64,000 bases of DNA from Corynebacterium lactis (GTDB lineage: Bacteria > Actinomycetota > Actinomycetes > Mycobacteriales > Mycobacteriaceae). Location of the stretch: NCBI RefSeq assembly GCF_900519355.1, contig NZ_ULHE01000003.1, positions 124,001-188,000 on the forward strand. The letters run 5' to 3'. Under the pieces are notes generated by a model that had not been told where the DNA came from, ran no database searches, and worked only from the letters and a program-made list of their open reading frames with translations. Made by a program: the position numbers and the translations under genes. Below are positions 9,568 through 19,083 of the stretch, piece after piece; within the stretch, counting starts at the first letter, position 1, and the number at the start of each line of letters is the position of its first letter.

Positions 9568-9611
9568 AGCCTAATCCTGCAATCATTACCTAAATAAATG
9601 CAAGCGCTTGC
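9568..9611 (-). promoter_or_regulatory. Promoter/operator region of the ciu operon
   Basis: On the minus strand this stretch contains TTATTTAGGTAATGATTG and then AGGATTAGGCT, which runs into the ciuA ATG. Both contain TTAGG half sites like those of DtxR boxes, but neither is a full 19-bp match. GCAAGCGCTTGC at 9600-9611 is a perfect 12-bp palindrome of unknown role between ciuA and the divergent pth gene. Confidence 0.4.
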
Positions 9612-9688
9612 GACCCATCCTCCCTCCCCACTCCGCGCACCCGTTCTTTCCATCTCCCCAATTCGGGTCGTGTGCCAGAATTGAGGGC

Positions 9689-10285
9689 ATGAATCCACTC
9701 CTGGTCGTCGGCCTCGGTAACCCTGGGCCTAGCTACGAACTCACTCGCCACAACGTGGGCCAGCTGGTCGTCGACGAGCTGGCATCGCGGACGTCGCCGA
9801 TGCCCTCGTCGTTTAGCGCGCACAAGAAGTCCAACGCGATGATTGTGCAGACGAGGTGGAAGACGGCGGACGGGGGCGAGCGCCAGGTCATCCTGGCCAA
9901 GCCGCGCACCTACATGAACCTCTCCGGTGGGCCGATTGCGGCGCTGGCGAAGTTCTTTAACGTCGCGCCTGCCGACGTTGTCGTGGTCCACGACGAGCTA
10001 GACCTCGACCCCGGAACGGTTCGGCTCAAGCGCGGCGGCGGGGAAAACGGGCACAACGGGCTGCGGTCGACCTCGAAGTCCCTGGGAACGAAGGACTACA
10101 TCCGGGTCCGCGTCGGTATCGGCAGGCCTCCGGGGCGGCAGGATCCGGCGGACTACGTCCTGCGCAACTTCAACGCAAAGGAGCGCGAGGAGCTCGCGTT
10201 TACTGTTCCGGCGGCTGCGGACGCGGTCGAGCTGATTGCCAGCCACGGCCTCGAGGTGGCGCAAAACCAGGTGCACGCGCGATGA
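9689..10285 (+). CDS. pth: Peptidyl-tRNA hydrolase
   Basis: A 198-residue Pth family enzyme that cleaves the ester bond of peptidyl-tRNA and recycles tRNA from stalled translation. Family motifs include [21 protein letters not shown] with the catalytic His after [39 protein letters not shown] and the RVRVGIGRP segment. The open frame extends upstream to 9608, but family alignment puts the start at [13 protein letters not shown] (9689), preceded by GAGGG. It overlaps the next gene by four bases (ATGA), so the two are translationally coupled. Confidence 0.96.
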   Translation: MNPLLVVGLGNPGPSYELTRHNVGQLVVDELASRTSPMPSSFSAHKKSNAMIVQTRWKTADGGERQVILAKPRTYMNLSGGPIAALAKFFNVAPADVVVVHDELDLDPGTVRLKRGGGENGHNGLRSTSKSLGTKDYIRVRVGIGRPPGRQDPADYVLRNFNAKEREELAFTVPAAADAVELIASHGLEVAQNQVHAR

Positions 10286-11385
10286 GCGCCCAGAAGCCGA
10301 TCCGCGAGCGCCTGCAGCGAGACATCCCCTACCCCGTCATCGTCGCGGCAGCTTGGTCTGCGTGCCTAATCCTCATCGCGGCCGGGCTGCTGGTGGTCGG
10401 CAAGGTTTTGGGCCGGGTGTCCATGGTGCTGATCCCGCTGGCCATCGCGCTGCTGATTTGCGCCATGCTCGACCCGCTCAACCGGGTCCTGCACCACCGG
10501 GCACGCTTTAGCCGCGGAATGGCCGCGCTCGCCTCCGAGGTCGCCTTCTTCGCCGTCGTCGCCGCGGCGTTCACGCTGGCGATTGAGCGCCTGACCTCGG
10601 GATTCCGGGACCTGCTCGATGGCGCGCAAAAGGGCATTGCCCAGATTATAGACTGGCTGGAAAACGGCCCGCTGCACCTCAACCTGCCCCATAACTCACA
10701 GTTGCTCGACAGGCTCAACTCGCTGTCGTCGGGAGGCACCGAGTCCCCGCTGTTCTCGGGCGCAGTAAAGGTCGGTTCGACAACCGCCGACTTCGTCGCG
10801 GGCCTGCTCATCTGCCTTATCGCGACGTTCTTCTTCCTCTACCAGGGCGAGCGAATCTGGCGTTTCCTGCTGTATTTCCTGCCCGCCCACTCCCGCGGCC
10901 CGACGCACGAGGCCGCCCGGCGCGGCTGGGTCAGCCTCGGCTCCTACGCCAGGGCGCAGCTAGTCGTCGCGGGCATCAACGCCGTCGGCATCGGCCTGGG
11001 CGCGTGGGCACTGGGCCTGCCCCTCGTCATCCCCATCACGGTGATCGTCTACCTGATGTCCTTTATCCCCATTGTCGGCGCGTTCCTCTCCGGCTTCGTC
11101 GCCGTGCTGATTGCCTTTGTGGACAAGGGCTTCTGGATGGCCGTCGCCATGCTGGCCGTGGTGCTAATAGTCCACTTCATCGAGGCCAACGTCTTGCACC
11201 CGTTCCTGATGGGGCACGCGGTCAGCGTCCACCCGCTGGGCGTCATCGTCGCAGTGGCCGCCGGTACCTACCTTTTCGGCCTGCCCGGGGCGCTGTTCGC
11301 CGTTCCCCTGGTGGCCACGCTGAACAGCTCCGTGCGCTACCTGGTAGGCAAAGACCCCTTCCCCGAATTGGGGGAAGGGGCTTAG
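10282..11385 (+). CDS. AI-2E family transporter (PF01594)
   Basis: A 367-residue membrane protein with about seven or eight helices and the characteristic central soluble segment (about 115-165, GLIDL-type region with [17 protein letters not shown]) of the AI-2E/PerM family. C-terminal family features include [18 protein letters not shown] and [27 protein letters not shown]. Members are predicted exporters or exchangers with varied substrates, so the name should not be taken as evidence of quorum sensing. It is co-transcribed with pth and converges on gapB, with a strong hairpin formed over its last codons. Confidence 0.87.
   Translation: MSAQKPIRERLQRDIPYPVIVAAAWSACLILIAAGLLVVGKVLGRVSMVLIPLAIALLICAMLDPLNRVLHHRARFSRGMAALASEVAFFAVVAAAFTLAIERLTSGFRDLLDGAQKGIAQIIDWLENGPLHLNLPHNSQLLDRLNSLSSGGTESPLFSGAVKVGSTTADFVAGLLICLIATFFFLYQGERIWRFLLYFLPAHSRGPTHEAARRGWVSLGSYARAQLVVAGINAVGIGLGAWALGLPLVIPITVIVYLMSFIPIVGAFLSGFVAVLIAFVDKGFWMAVAMLAVVLIVHFIEANVLHPFLMGHAVSVHPLGVIVAVAAGTYLFGLPGALFAVPLVATLNSSVRYLVGKDPFPELGEGA
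11355..11380. terminator. GC-rich hairpin between convergent AI-2E gene and gapB
   Basis: CCCCTTCCCC and GGGGAAGGGG form a perfect 10-bp stem around GAATTG. It lies inside the last codons of the transporter gene and 15 bases from the gapB stop. There is no long T tract, so it may act as a bidirectional transcription barrier rather than a textbook terminator. Confidence 0.55.
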
Positions 11386-11394
11386 AGGTCGGAT

Positions 11395-12846
11395 TTAGAG
11401 CTCATCGAGCTGCTTGCGCTGCGGGTAGACGCTCGGGCGGGCACCGGCGATCTCCTCCGCGATGCGAATGACCTGGTTGGAGTAGCCGAACTCGTTGTCG
11501 TACCAGACATAGAGGACCAGGTGCTTGCCCTTGGCAATCGTGGCCAGGCCGTCGACGATGCCGGCGTGGGTCGAGCCGACGAAGTCGGTGGAGACAACCT
11601 CCGGCGAGTGGATGTAGTCAATCTGCTGGCGCAGGACGGACTTCAGCGAGACCTCGCGCAGGTAGTTGTTGACCTCGTCGCGGTCGACCTCGTTTTCCAG
11701 GGTGAGGTTCAGTACGGCCATGGACACGTCCGGGGTGGGGACGCGGATGGCGTTGCCGGTCAGCTTGCCCTCGAACTCCGGCAGGGCCTTGGACACGGCC
11801 TTGGCGGCACCGGTCTCGGTCAGCACCATGTTCAGGGTGGCGGCGCGGCCGCGGCGGGAGCCCTTGTGGAAGTTGTCGATCAGGTTCTGGTCGTTGGTAA
11901 AGGAGTGGACGGTCTCGACGTGTCCGTGCTCGACGCCCCACTTGTCGTTGACGACCTTGAGCACCGGGGTGATGCCGTTGGTGGTGCAGGACGCGGCGGA
12001 GAGGATCTGGTCCGTGTCCTCGATGCTGTCGTGGTTGATGCCGTAGACGATGTTCTTCAGATCGCCCTTGCCCGGCGCGGTCAGCAGGACCTTGGCGACG
12101 CCCTTGGACTGCAGGTGCTGGGACAGCCCCTCGCGGTCGCGCCAGCGGCCGGTGTTGTCGATGACGATGGCGTCGTTGATGTCGTAGGCGGTGTAGTCGA
12201 CGGTGGCCGGGTCGTTGGAGTAAATCACCTGGATCGGCGTGCCGTTGGCCCAGATGATGTTGTTCTCGCGGTCGACGGAGATGGTGCCGTCGAAGGCGCC
12301 GTGGACGGAGTCGCGGCGCAGCAGGGAGGCGCGCTTGACGATGTCGTCCGCGCCGTTTTGCCTGACGACGATGGCGCGCAGGCGCGGGCCGTTGAACAGG
12401 GCCTGGCGCGACAGGAGGATGCGGGCCAGCAGGCGTCCGATGCGGCCGAAGCCGTAGAGGACGATGTCGGTCTTCGGGGTGTTGGAGCCGGTCCCGATGA
12501 CCTCAGAGAGCTCGCGGTCGAGGAACGCGCGCAGGTCGCCGCCCTCCTCCTCGAACGCGGTGGCGAGCGCACCCAGGTCGATAGAGGCGGTGCCGAGGTC
12601 CATCGTGACCAGTTCCTGCAGGATCGGCAGGGTCTGGGCCAGAGGCAGCTCCTGGGAGGTAATGCGTCGGGCGTAGCGGTGCGACTTGATGATGTCGGTC
12701 TCGGTCGCGTTTTCCAGGCGACGGCCGAAGATCGAGGTCACGACGTTATTGTTGCGGCGCAACTGTCCCAGGAGGGGGATCATCTGCTCCGCGAGGCCGA
12801 TGCGCTCGTTCCAGTCATTGCTCTTAATCGGGGCCGAATCCGGCAT
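11395..12846 (-). CDS. gapB: Glyceraldehyde-3-phosphate dehydrogenase, long GapB/GapX type
   Basis: A 483-residue GAPDH, longer than the usual ~335 because of a ~130-residue N-terminal extension, as in GapB (GapX) of C. glutamicum. The NAD(P)-binding part begins VLYGFGRIGRLLARIL; the catalytic cysteine is in LSAASCTTNGITPVLKVV, and RVPTPDVSMAVLNL and WYDNEFGYSNQV are family blocks. In C. glutamicum the equivalent enzyme is linked to gluconeogenesis; that role here is by family. Start MPDSAPIKSNDWNERIGLAE is preceded by AGGAGG seven bases upstream. It is transcribed alone, converging with the AI-2E gene. Confidence 0.93.
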   Translation of the reverse strand: MPDSAPIKSNDWNERIGLAEQMIPLLGQLRRNNNVVTSIFGRRLENATETDIIKSHRYARRITSQELPLAQTLPILQELVTMDLGTASIDLGALATAFEEEGGDLRAFLDRELSEVIGTGSNTPKTDIVLYGFGRIGRLLARILLSRQALFNGPRLRAIVVRQNGADDIVKRASLLRRDSVHGAFDGTISVDRENNIIWANGTPIQVIYSNDPATVDYTAYDINDAIVIDNTGRWRDREGLSQHLQSKGVAKVLLTAPGKGDLKNIVYGINHDSIEDTDQILSAASCTTNGITPVLKVVNDKWGVEHGHVETVHSFTNDQNLIDNFHKGSRRGRAATLNMVLTETGAAKAVSKALPEFEGKLTGNAIRVPTPDVSMAVLNLTLENEVDRDEVNNYLREVSLKSVLRQQIDYIHSPEVVSTDFVGSTHAGIVDGLATIAKGKHLVLYVWYDNEFGYSNQVIRIAEEIAGARPSVYPQRKQLDEL

Positions 12847-12992
12847 GAATCCTCCTGGGCTGAGAAAAAGGTAAATATGAGTTCACCCTCAAACTACCTG
12901 TAGTTGCACAGAACAGGCATTTTCCTAGGCCCTGACGTCTACTTTTGTGGCACGTCATTCACCCTAATGGGGGCAGGTTGCCAGGGACTACA

Positions 12993-13889
12993 ATGAGCCC
13001 CATGACGGAAAACACCGCCCCCAGCGCCCCATCGGATACCTACCGGCTTGTCGTCACCGACATGGACGGGACCCTCCTGGGCGAGGACAAGCAGATTCCG
13101 GAGTCCTTCTGGCCGGTGGTCACCCAGTTGCTCGAACGCGGCGTCCACTTCGCGCCGGCCTCGGGGCGGCAGTACGCCACTCTGGCCGACCAGTTCTCCC
13201 CCATCGCCGACCGCATCCCCATCATCGCCGAAAACGGCAACTACGTCGTGTACTCCGGCGAGGTCGTATCGGTGACCAGTATCGACCACGACGTCGTCGC
13301 GAGGCTGGTCCGGGCGATCCGCGACTTCAACGACGCTCGCGCTGCGGCCGACCGCACTCCCCTGTCGGTCATCGTCTGCGGCGCGACAAGCGCCTACGTG
13401 GAGTTCTTCCCCGCGCGCTTCGGCATCCCAGAGGCCGAGCAGCAGCGCCAGTTCGACGAGGCGTCGAAGTACTACCTGAAGCTGGCCAAGGTCGACGACG
13501 TCATCGCCGCCGCGGCCGCGGATGACATCGTCAAGCTCGCCATCTTCGACCCCTACGACGTGGAGGAGGAGTCCGCCCCGCACCTGCGTGCCCAGAGCGA
13601 CAAGCTCAAGGGTGTCATCTCGGGCAAGCACTGGCTCGACCTCATCGACGCCGATACCAACAAGGGCACCGCCCTGCGCGACCTCCAGGCCGCGCTGGGG
13701 GTAGCCAAAGAAGAGACGGTTTGCTTCGTCGACTACCTCAACGACTTGGAGCTGATCGACTACTCGGGGCGCTCCTTCGCCATGGACAACGGGCACCCGG
13801 AGATCAAGCGCCGCGCCACCGATATCGCGCCGCCGAACACGGCCGAAGGCGTCGTCGTCACGCTTAAAAGGCTATTTGGCCTGGACTAG
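12993..13889 (+). CDS. HAD-superfamily Cof-type phosphatase
   Basis: A 298-residue Cof/class IIB HAD hydrolase. Motif I is VVTDMDGTLL (the nucleophile Asp and the acid/base Asp two residues on), followed by FAPASGRQYATL (motif II) and KGTALRDLQ (motif III Lys). Motif IV is weaker: VCFVDYLNDLELIDY replaces the usual GDxxND. These enzymes dephosphorylate sugar phosphates or flavin-related substrates in the cytoplasm; the substrate is not predictable. The start could be ATG 12993 or 13002. TACAAT at 12988-12993 resembles a -10 box, so the shorter, nearly leaderless start is a real alternative. Confidence 0.85.
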   Translation: MSPMTENTAPSAPSDTYRLVVTDMDGTLLGEDKQIPESFWPVVTQLLERGVHFAPASGRQYATLADQFSPIADRIPIIAENGNYVVYSGEVVSVTSIDHDVVARLVRAIRDFNDARAAADRTPLSVIVCGATSAYVEFFPARFGIPEAEQQRQFDEASKYYLKLAKVDDVIAAAAADDIVKLAIFDPYDVEEESAPHLRAQSDKLKGVISGKHWLDLIDADTNKGTALRDLQAALGVAKEETVCFVDYLNDLELIDYSGRSFAMDNGHPEIKRRATDIAPPNTAEGVVVTLKRLFGLD

Positions 13890-13912
13890 TTCGCACGCGC
13901 TATCCTAAGCGA

Positions 13913-15559
13913 ATGACCTCTCTCGCCGAAGAAGCAGCACGCCGCAGGACTTTCGCCGTTATCGCCCACCCGGACGCCGGTAAGTCCACGCTGACAGAGG
14001 CTCTAGCGCTACACGCTCACGTCATCGCGGAGGCCGGCGCGGTGCACGGCAAGGCCGGCCGCAAGGCCACCGTCTCCGACTGGATGGACATGGAGAAAGA
14101 TCGCGGCATCTCTATCGCGTCGTCGGCCCTGCAGTTCGAGTACCAGCCGGAGGGCCACACCGGCGAGCCGTACATGATCAACCTGGTCGACACCCCCGGC
14201 CACGCCGACTTCTCCGAGGACACCTACCGCGTGCTCACCGCGGTCGACGCCGCCGTCATGCTTGTCGACGGCGCGAAGGGCCTCGAGCCCCAGACCCTCA
14301 AGCTGTTTCGCGTCTGTAAGACCAACGGCATCCCGATTGTCACGGTGATTAACAAGTGGGACCGCCCTGGCAAGGCCCCGCTGGAGCTGATGGACGAGAT
14401 CGTCGCCGAGATCGGCCTGCAGCCGACGCCGCTGTACTGGCCGGTCGGCGACGCAGGAGACTTCCGCGGCCTGCTGGAGCGGGGCGTTGACGGCGAGGCC
14501 CGGCAATTCATCGGCTTCGAGCGCACCGCAGGTGGCGCGACCATCGCCACCGAGCGCCACCTCACCCCGGAGGAGGCGGAGGCGGAGCAGGGCGACGCCT
14601 GGGCCACCGCCACCGAGGAGTCGGAGCTGCTCAGCGCCGACGGCGCCGACCACGATCAGGAGCTCTACCTGGCGGGCGACACCTCGCCGGTCATCTTCGC
14701 CTCGGCGATGCTGAACTGGGGCGTCCACCAGATCCTGGACACGCTGTGCGAGCTGGCCCCGGCTCCCGCCGCCCGCGAGTCGGACCCGGCTGCGGTGGAG
14801 GCGGCGTCGGCAAGCGGGCAGGCGGCGATTGATGAAAAGCGCGAGCCGACGGACGAGTTCTCGGGCGTGGTCTTCAAGGTGCAGGCCGGCATGGACGCGC
14901 ATCACCGCGACAAGCTGGCGTTCATGCGCGTGGTCTCGGGCGAGTTTGACCGCGGCATGCAGGTCACGCACGCGCAGTCGGGGCGCTCGTTTTCCACTAA
15001 GTACGCGCTGACGGTCTTCGGCCGCACCCGCTCGACGGTGGAGACGGCCTACCCGGGCGACATCGTGGGCCTGGTTAACGCGGGCTCGCTGGCGCCTGGC
15101 GACACCATTTACTCGGGCCACAAGGTGCAGTTCAAGCCGATGCCGCAGTTCGCGCCGGAGCACTTCCGCACGCTGCGCGCGAAGAGCCTGGGCAAGTACA
15201 AGCAGTTCCGCAAGGCCATCGACCAGCTCGACGCCGAGGGCGTGGTGCAGATCCTGCGCAACGACGCGCGCGGCGACGCGGCCCCGGTCATGGCGGCGGT
15301 CGGCCCGATGCAGTTCGAGGTCATGATGGCGCGGATGGAAAACGAGTACAACGTCGAGACCATCGCCGAGCCGATCCCCTACTCGGTGGCGCGCCGCACG
15401 GACGAGGAGACGGCGCCGGAGCTGGCCAAGCAGCGCGGCGTGGAGATCTTCACCCGCTCCGACGGCGCCCTGATCGCGCTGTTCGGCGACAAGTGGAAGC
15501 TGTCCTTCATCGAAAAGGAGCACCCGGAGTTCACGCTGGAGACGCTCGTCGCTGACTAG
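13913..15559 (+). CDS. prfC: Peptide chain release factor 3
   Basis: A 548-residue translational GTPase of RF3 length. G1 is AHPDAGKSTLTEAL, the switch region MDMEKDRGISIASSALQFEY is RF3-specific, G3 is VDTPGHADFSEDTYR and G4 is INKWDR (NKxD in the form NKWD). The C-terminal RF3 domain ends MARMENEYNVETIAEPIPYSVAR. It recycles RF1/RF2 from the ribosome after peptide release. Start MTSLAEEAARRRTFAVIAHPDAGKS agrees with the family. It follows the HAD gene by 23 bases on the same strand. Confidence 0.96.
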   Translation: MTSLAEEAARRRTFAVIAHPDAGKSTLTEALALHAHVIAEAGAVHGKAGRKATVSDWMDMEKDRGISIASSALQFEYQPEGHTGEPYMINLVDTPGHADFSEDTYRVLTAVDAAVMLVDGAKGLEPQTLKLFRVCKTNGIPIVTVINKWDRPGKAPLELMDEIVAEIGLQPTPLYWPVGDAGDFRGLLERGVDGEARQFIGFERTAGGATIATERHLTPEEAEAEQGDAWATATEESELLSADGADHDQELYLAGDTSPVIFASAMLNWGVHQILDTLCELAPAPAARESDPAAVEAASASGQAAIDEKREPTDEFSGVVFKVQAGMDAHHRDKLAFMRVVSGEFDRGMQVTHAQSGRSFSTKYALTVFGRTRSTVETAYPGDIVGLVNAGSLAPGDTIYSGHKVQFKPMPQFAPEHFRTLRAKSLGKYKQFRKAIDQLDAEGVVQILRNDARGDAAPVMAAVGPMQFEVMMARMENEYNVETIAEPIPYSVARRTDEETAPELAKQRGVEIFTRSDGALIALFGDKWKLSFIEKEHPEFTLETLVAD

Positions 15560-15671
15560 GTGCTTAGGCTCCACCGACTAGGCAAATTAGGAACTCCCCC
15601 GCACGACAGGACTAGCATGAAACTAGTCTTGAGTTGATGTCAACAATTGTGCGGGAGAGGAGATTCCTTAG

Positions 15672-17417
15672 TTGAACCAGCGGAACCACGAAACGGCCCA
15701 TGATACGGGCCACAAAGCGGCCCACGACCCCAGCGAGCTTCCCCCGCAGCCCAGCGCCTGGCAGCTCTTTACCGCCTTCCACTCCCCCGCCCAGCGCTGG
15801 CCGGGCGCGCTGCGGGCCGCGCTGGCCCTGTTCATCCCCGGCGCGGTAGCGCTCCTGCTCGGCTACGGCTCCGTCATGCTGCTGATTGCCGCCGGTGGCT
15901 GCGTGGTTATCTACGGCGAGGGGCACCCCTTCCGCACCCGCTGGCGCGTCATGGGCGTCGCGGGACTCTGCCTGATCGCGGGGGCGACGTCGGGAAGCTT
16001 CGTGGGCTCGGTGGTCTACAGCGAGATGCAGGCCGGCGGCTCGCACATGTGGCTGATTCTGACCGCGCTGTTCACGGTCACGCTGGCCACGCTCGGCGCG
16101 TTCGTGCAAAACGCGCTGCGCCTGCCCCCGCCCGGCTCCTTCTTCATCGTGATGGTCTCGGGCGGCTCGACGATGGTCGCACGCCTCGGCTACAACCCGG
16201 TCGAGGTGGGCTTGTGGGCCTCCCTCGGCGTCGCCTCCGCGCTGGTCATCGGCATGATCCCGGCCCTGGTCAACCCGCGCGGCCCTCAGAATAACGCCGT
16301 GCGCTCCCTCGAGGCCTCCATCGCGGCGCTGGAGCGATCGAACTCCTCCGCCTTCGCCGTCCACCACCAGACCCAGACCGCTCTCACCGACGCCTGGTTT
16401 TCGCTTGCCGACGCCGGCATCATCCGCGGCAGCAAGATTATCGACGACTCCCAGGCCGACCTGGTCGAGCGCGTCATCGACGCCAATAGGCGCCTGATTG
16501 AGATTCGCCAGCGCCTGGGCATCCACGGCGACGCGGTCAATATCGTGGATACGCCGAACCTGATCGACGAGACCCAGCGCTCGATCCCGCTGGCGCGCCC
16601 GAGCGTGACATACCGGATCTACCGTTCCCTGGAGCGCTACTCGCACGCCTCCATGACGGCGACGAAGGTCGCCATCACCGGCGGCGTCGCGGGCCTGGTC
16701 AGCGTGCTGGTCGGACTGGACCGCCCGGACTGGGCCGTCGTCAGTTCGCTGATGGTGCTCCAGTGGGGCCCGGACCGCACCGCGGGCTCGATCCGCGGTC
16801 TGCACCGCTTGGTCGGCTCCGTGCTGGGCATCTTCCTCTACGCGCTGCTGTTCTCCTTCGGCCTGGACAGCTGGACGCTGCTGATTGCGCTTGCGGCGTG
16901 CCAGTTCGGCGCCGAGATCCTGGTGGTGAAGAACTACGCGCTGACCACGATTGTGACCACGCCGCTGGCGCTGCTGCTCGGCGGCAACGTCTCTGGCCCC
17001 CTGGTCCCGCTGGTCGCGGGCCGCGTCGCCGAGGTGTCCCTGTCCGTGATCGTGGCGCTCGTCGTGCTGCGTTTCTGGAAGGCCAGCACCGACGAGAAGC
17101 ACTACCTGCGCCACATCGGCCGCTGCTACCTGCAGATGGGCACGCTGCTGGGCGCTCTGCTGACGGGAACCCCGAACGAGGCCCTCAACATCCGCCGCGA
17201 TCTGCAGTACGAGCTGCTCAGCGAGCGCCAGGCCATCCAATCCCTCGGCATCAACCACCCGGACACCGCCGCCAAGCACTGGGAGGGCCACCGCAAGATT
17301 CGCGCGGCTGGCTACCTGATGCTCGACTACTGCCGCACGCACGCGGACACGATGGCCGACCGCGAGGACATTGCCAAGCTGGCCAAGACCGTGCACACGG
17401 CGAAGGAGTACAGCTAG
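15672..17417 (+). CDS. FUSC family membrane protein (aromatic acid exporter-like)
   Basis: A 581-residue protein with two halves of membrane segments separated by a soluble stretch (about 210-310), the FUSC/ArAE layout. The N-terminal block covers about residues 50-190 (VALLLGYGSVMLLIAAGG...). The second starts near 330 (VAITGGVAGLVSVLVGLDRPDWAVVSS) and includes LMVLQWGPDRTAGSIRGLHRLVGSVLG, which is typical of the FUSC domain. The substrate is unknown. The start is a TTG preceded by GAGAGGAG at the right distance, so I accept it. The 3' end overlaps the convergent next gene by four bases. Confidence 0.82.
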   Translation: MNQRNHETAHDTGHKAAHDPSELPPQPSAWQLFTAFHSPAQRWPGALRAALALFIPGAVALLLGYGSVMLLIAAGGCVVIYGEGHPFRTRWRVMGVAGLCLIAGATSGSFVGSVVYSEMQAGGSHMWLILTALFTVTLATLGAFVQNALRLPPPGSFFIVMVSGGSTMVARLGYNPVEVGLWASLGVASALVIGMIPALVNPRGPQNNAVRSLEASIAALERSNSSAFAVHHQTQTALTDAWFSLADAGIIRGSKIIDDSQADLVERVIDANRRLIEIRQRLGIHGDAVNIVDTPNLIDETQRSIPLARPSVTYRIYRSLERYSHASMTATKVAITGGVAGLVSVLVGLDRPDWAVVSSLMVLQWGPDRTAGSIRGLHRLVGSVLGIFLYALLFSFGLDSWTLLIALAACQFGAEILVVKNYALTTIVTTPLALLLGGNVSGPLVPLVAGRVAEVSLSVIVALVVLRFWKASTDEKHYLRHIGRCYLQMGTLLGALLTGTPNEALNIRRDLQYELLSERQAIQSLGINHPDTAAKHWEGHRKIRAAGYLMLDYCRTHADTMADREDIAKLAKTVHTAKEYS

Positions 17418-18085
17418 TCCTCCGGCAGCGGGGGCTCCTTGCGCAGGTCACGCGCGGTGGCCTTGCGCACCTCGCGCGGCGCGTCGTCGTCTCGGCCACG
17501 GCCCCTAAACAGTCCCGTGAGGTCCTTCAGCGGCGCCGACAGGGGCGGCAGCTTCTCCAGCGCCTCGCGCCCGGCCTCCCACGCGTCGGTCGCCATATTC
17601 TCCGCCTTACGACGCAGCCGACGGACCTTCTCCTCCCGCTGCCTGCGCTGCTCAGCAGCGTCGTTCTGGCGCGCGCGCTCGCGCTCAAAGGCGGCGGCGT
17701 CGCGCGCCTCGGCGTCGGAAAGCCTCTTCGAGGCCTCGGCAGCGGCGTCCCAGGATTCCTCCAGCGCCTCGGCGAGGTGGAGCATGGCGTCGATGCGCTT
17801 TTCCACCTCGCGCAGCTTTTCGCGGTAGCCGGACTGGATGTCGTAGCGGCGCATGATGCGCCGGGCCCGGGTCGCTTCCTCGCGCCAGGTGGCAATCGCC
17901 CCCTCGCCGATGGATTCGTCGACGATGAATCGCATCGACCACGGGTCGACCTCGGCGCTGGCCAAGTTGTTTCGGACGCGCTCTTCCCTGTCCAGGACCT
18001 CCTGGACGAGGCGTCTGGCGCGTTCCTCTGCCTGGTGCGCGCGTGCGGATCGGGAATTGTCTGGTCGGAAGCTCACCTGCCCCAT
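17414..18085 (-). CDS. Coiled-coil protein of unknown function
   Basis: A 223-residue, highly charged protein with no membrane segment. Residues 15-175 are almost entirely helical with heptad-like Glu/Arg/Ala/Leu spacing (EERARRLVQEVLDREERVRN, KLREVEKRIDAMLHLAEALE, ERERARQNDAAEQRRQREEK). The C-terminal 45 residues are Pro/Asp/Arg-rich and probably disordered. I do not recognise a family. It starts MGQVSFRPDNSRSARAHQ. It is 25 bases downstream of ribM on the same strand and converges with the FUSC gene. A structural or scaffold role would be a guess. Confidence 0.7.
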   Translation of the reverse strand: MGQVSFRPDNSRSARAHQAEERARRLVQEVLDREERVRNNLASAEVDPWSMRFIVDESIGEGAIATWREEATRARRIMRRYDIQSGYREKLREVEKRIDAMLHLAEALEESWDAAAEASKRLSDAEARDAAAFERERARQNDAAEQRRQREEKVRRLRRKAENMATDAWEAGREALEKLPPLSAPLKDLTGLFRGRGRDDDAPREVRKATARDLRKEPPLPED

Positions 18086-18110
18086 CCTAGCGAACGGGCT
18101 AGCGGGCGGC

Positions 18111-18806
18111 TTAGCGAACGGAAATGAGCTCCGCCTCCGGCTCCTGCACGCGCTCCTTTCGGCCCAGGCGCACCCAGGATACGAAGCCCCAGGTCACGAA
18201 GGCGCCGTAGAAGAGGTAGAGGGCCGCCGACGGGTAGTAACCGCCCGCGAGCAGCAGCGGGACGCCGACGGCGTCGACCGCGATCCAGATCAGCCAGAAC
18301 TCGTTCCAGCCGCGGGCCATGCCCCAGGTCGCAAGCATCGACCCGACGAAGATCCATGCGTCAGCCCACGGCCCCCAGGAGCCCAGTGCGGAGAAGATGC
18401 TGGCGAAGGCCACGGTTCCCATCACGGCCACGGCCGCCATGGTAACGCGCTCCCCCGTCGTCGCCCAGCGGGGCTCGATGGCGGCGTCGCCGGCAGCCGA
18501 GTGCCGAGTGCGCAGCCAGTGCGCCCACCCGTAGAGGCTCACGACGATGAACATGACCTGGCGGCCTGCCTGGCCGTAGAGGTCAAGATTCTGCGGGGTG
18601 TGGAAGACGCCACCGAGGAACACGGTGAAAAGCAGCGCGTTTCCGATGATTCCGACGGGCCACGCCCACACGTTGCGGCGCATGCCGAGGAAGGCGCAGG
18701 CCAGGCCGAATAGATTTCCGACGATCTCCCGAATGAGGATCGGTGCGCCGGCAATGGTCAGCTGAGCGGTCAGGAAACCGGTCAAAGCGTTCGACAAATA
18801 TTCCAC
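18111..18806 (-). CDS. ribM: Riboflavin transporter RibM (PnuX, PnuC family)
   Basis: A 231-residue PnuC-fold protein with about seven membrane helices. Family blocks include GNLFGLACAFLGMRRNVWAWPVGIIGNAL, FLGGVFHTPQNLDLYGQAGRQVMF and NEFWLIWIAVDAVGVPLLL. PnuC proteins carry nicotinamide riboside, but in Corynebacterium the RibM/PnuX branch carries riboflavin and is controlled by an FMN riboswitch. An FMN riboswitch directly upstream here decides in favour of RibM. The start is GTG at 18806, with AAGGAG upstream. It facilitates riboflavin uptake across the cytoplasmic membrane. Confidence 0.9.
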   Translation of the reverse strand: MEYLSNALTGFLTAQLTIAGAPILIREIVGNLFGLACAFLGMRRNVWAWPVGIIGNALLFTVFLGGVFHTPQNLDLYGQAGRQVMFIVVSLYGWAHWLRTRHSAAGDAAIEPRWATTGERVTMAAVAVMGTVAFASIFSALGSWGPWADAWIFVGSMLATWGMARGWNEFWLIWIAVDAVGVPLLLAGGYYPSAALYLFYGAFVTWGFVSWVRLGRKERVQEPEAELISVR

Positions 18807-18827
18807 GTTTTATTCAACTCCTTCTCT

Positions 18828-19008
18828 CCCTTCCGGACTATGACCGTCGGTTTCGGATTCCAACCGAATCTGCTGACCTGCGCCCCTGCCCCAACAACGG
18901 AAGCCGGACCGCAGCGCTCGCGGACTTGTCTGCACGGCTCGCCCCTTTTGAGGGACGACGTCGCCGTACAGCTTCACCACCGGTGGGGAATTTCACCCCG
19001 CCCTGAGA
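18828..19008 (-). promoter_or_regulatory. FMN riboswitch (RFN element) controlling ribM
   Basis: On the minus strand the leader begins TCAGGGCGGGGTGAAATTCC, the invariant 5' part of the RFN element, followed by CCACCGGTGGT. The 3' part has GAATCCGAAACCGACGGTC and ATAGTCCGGA, which close the P1/P6 region. Variable stems between about 18,870 and 18,960 are GC-rich. The element ends just before the ribM ribosome-binding site, so control may be at translation or by premature termination. Binding of FMN would switch ribM off. Confidence 0.93.
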
Positions 19009-19083
19009 ATGTGTTTTCAACGTTAGCACTATCACAATATCGGCGGTGCCATTTTTATAAATACGCATTTAAAATGCGCTTTT

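Noticed and set aside
9568..9599. Full DtxR box before ciuA
   Set aside because: TTAGG half sites are present, but no 19-bp window reaches a good match; kept only as a regulatory region.
14009..15574. 521-codon minus-strand frame opposite prfC
   Set aside because: Arg/Leu/Val-rich shadow; prfC on the plus strand has all GTPase motifs.
15612..17396. 594-codon open frame on the minus strand opposite the FUSC gene
   Set aside because: Arg/Gln/Asp/Ala-rich shadow with no family signature; the plus strand carries a clear membrane protein and codon bias.
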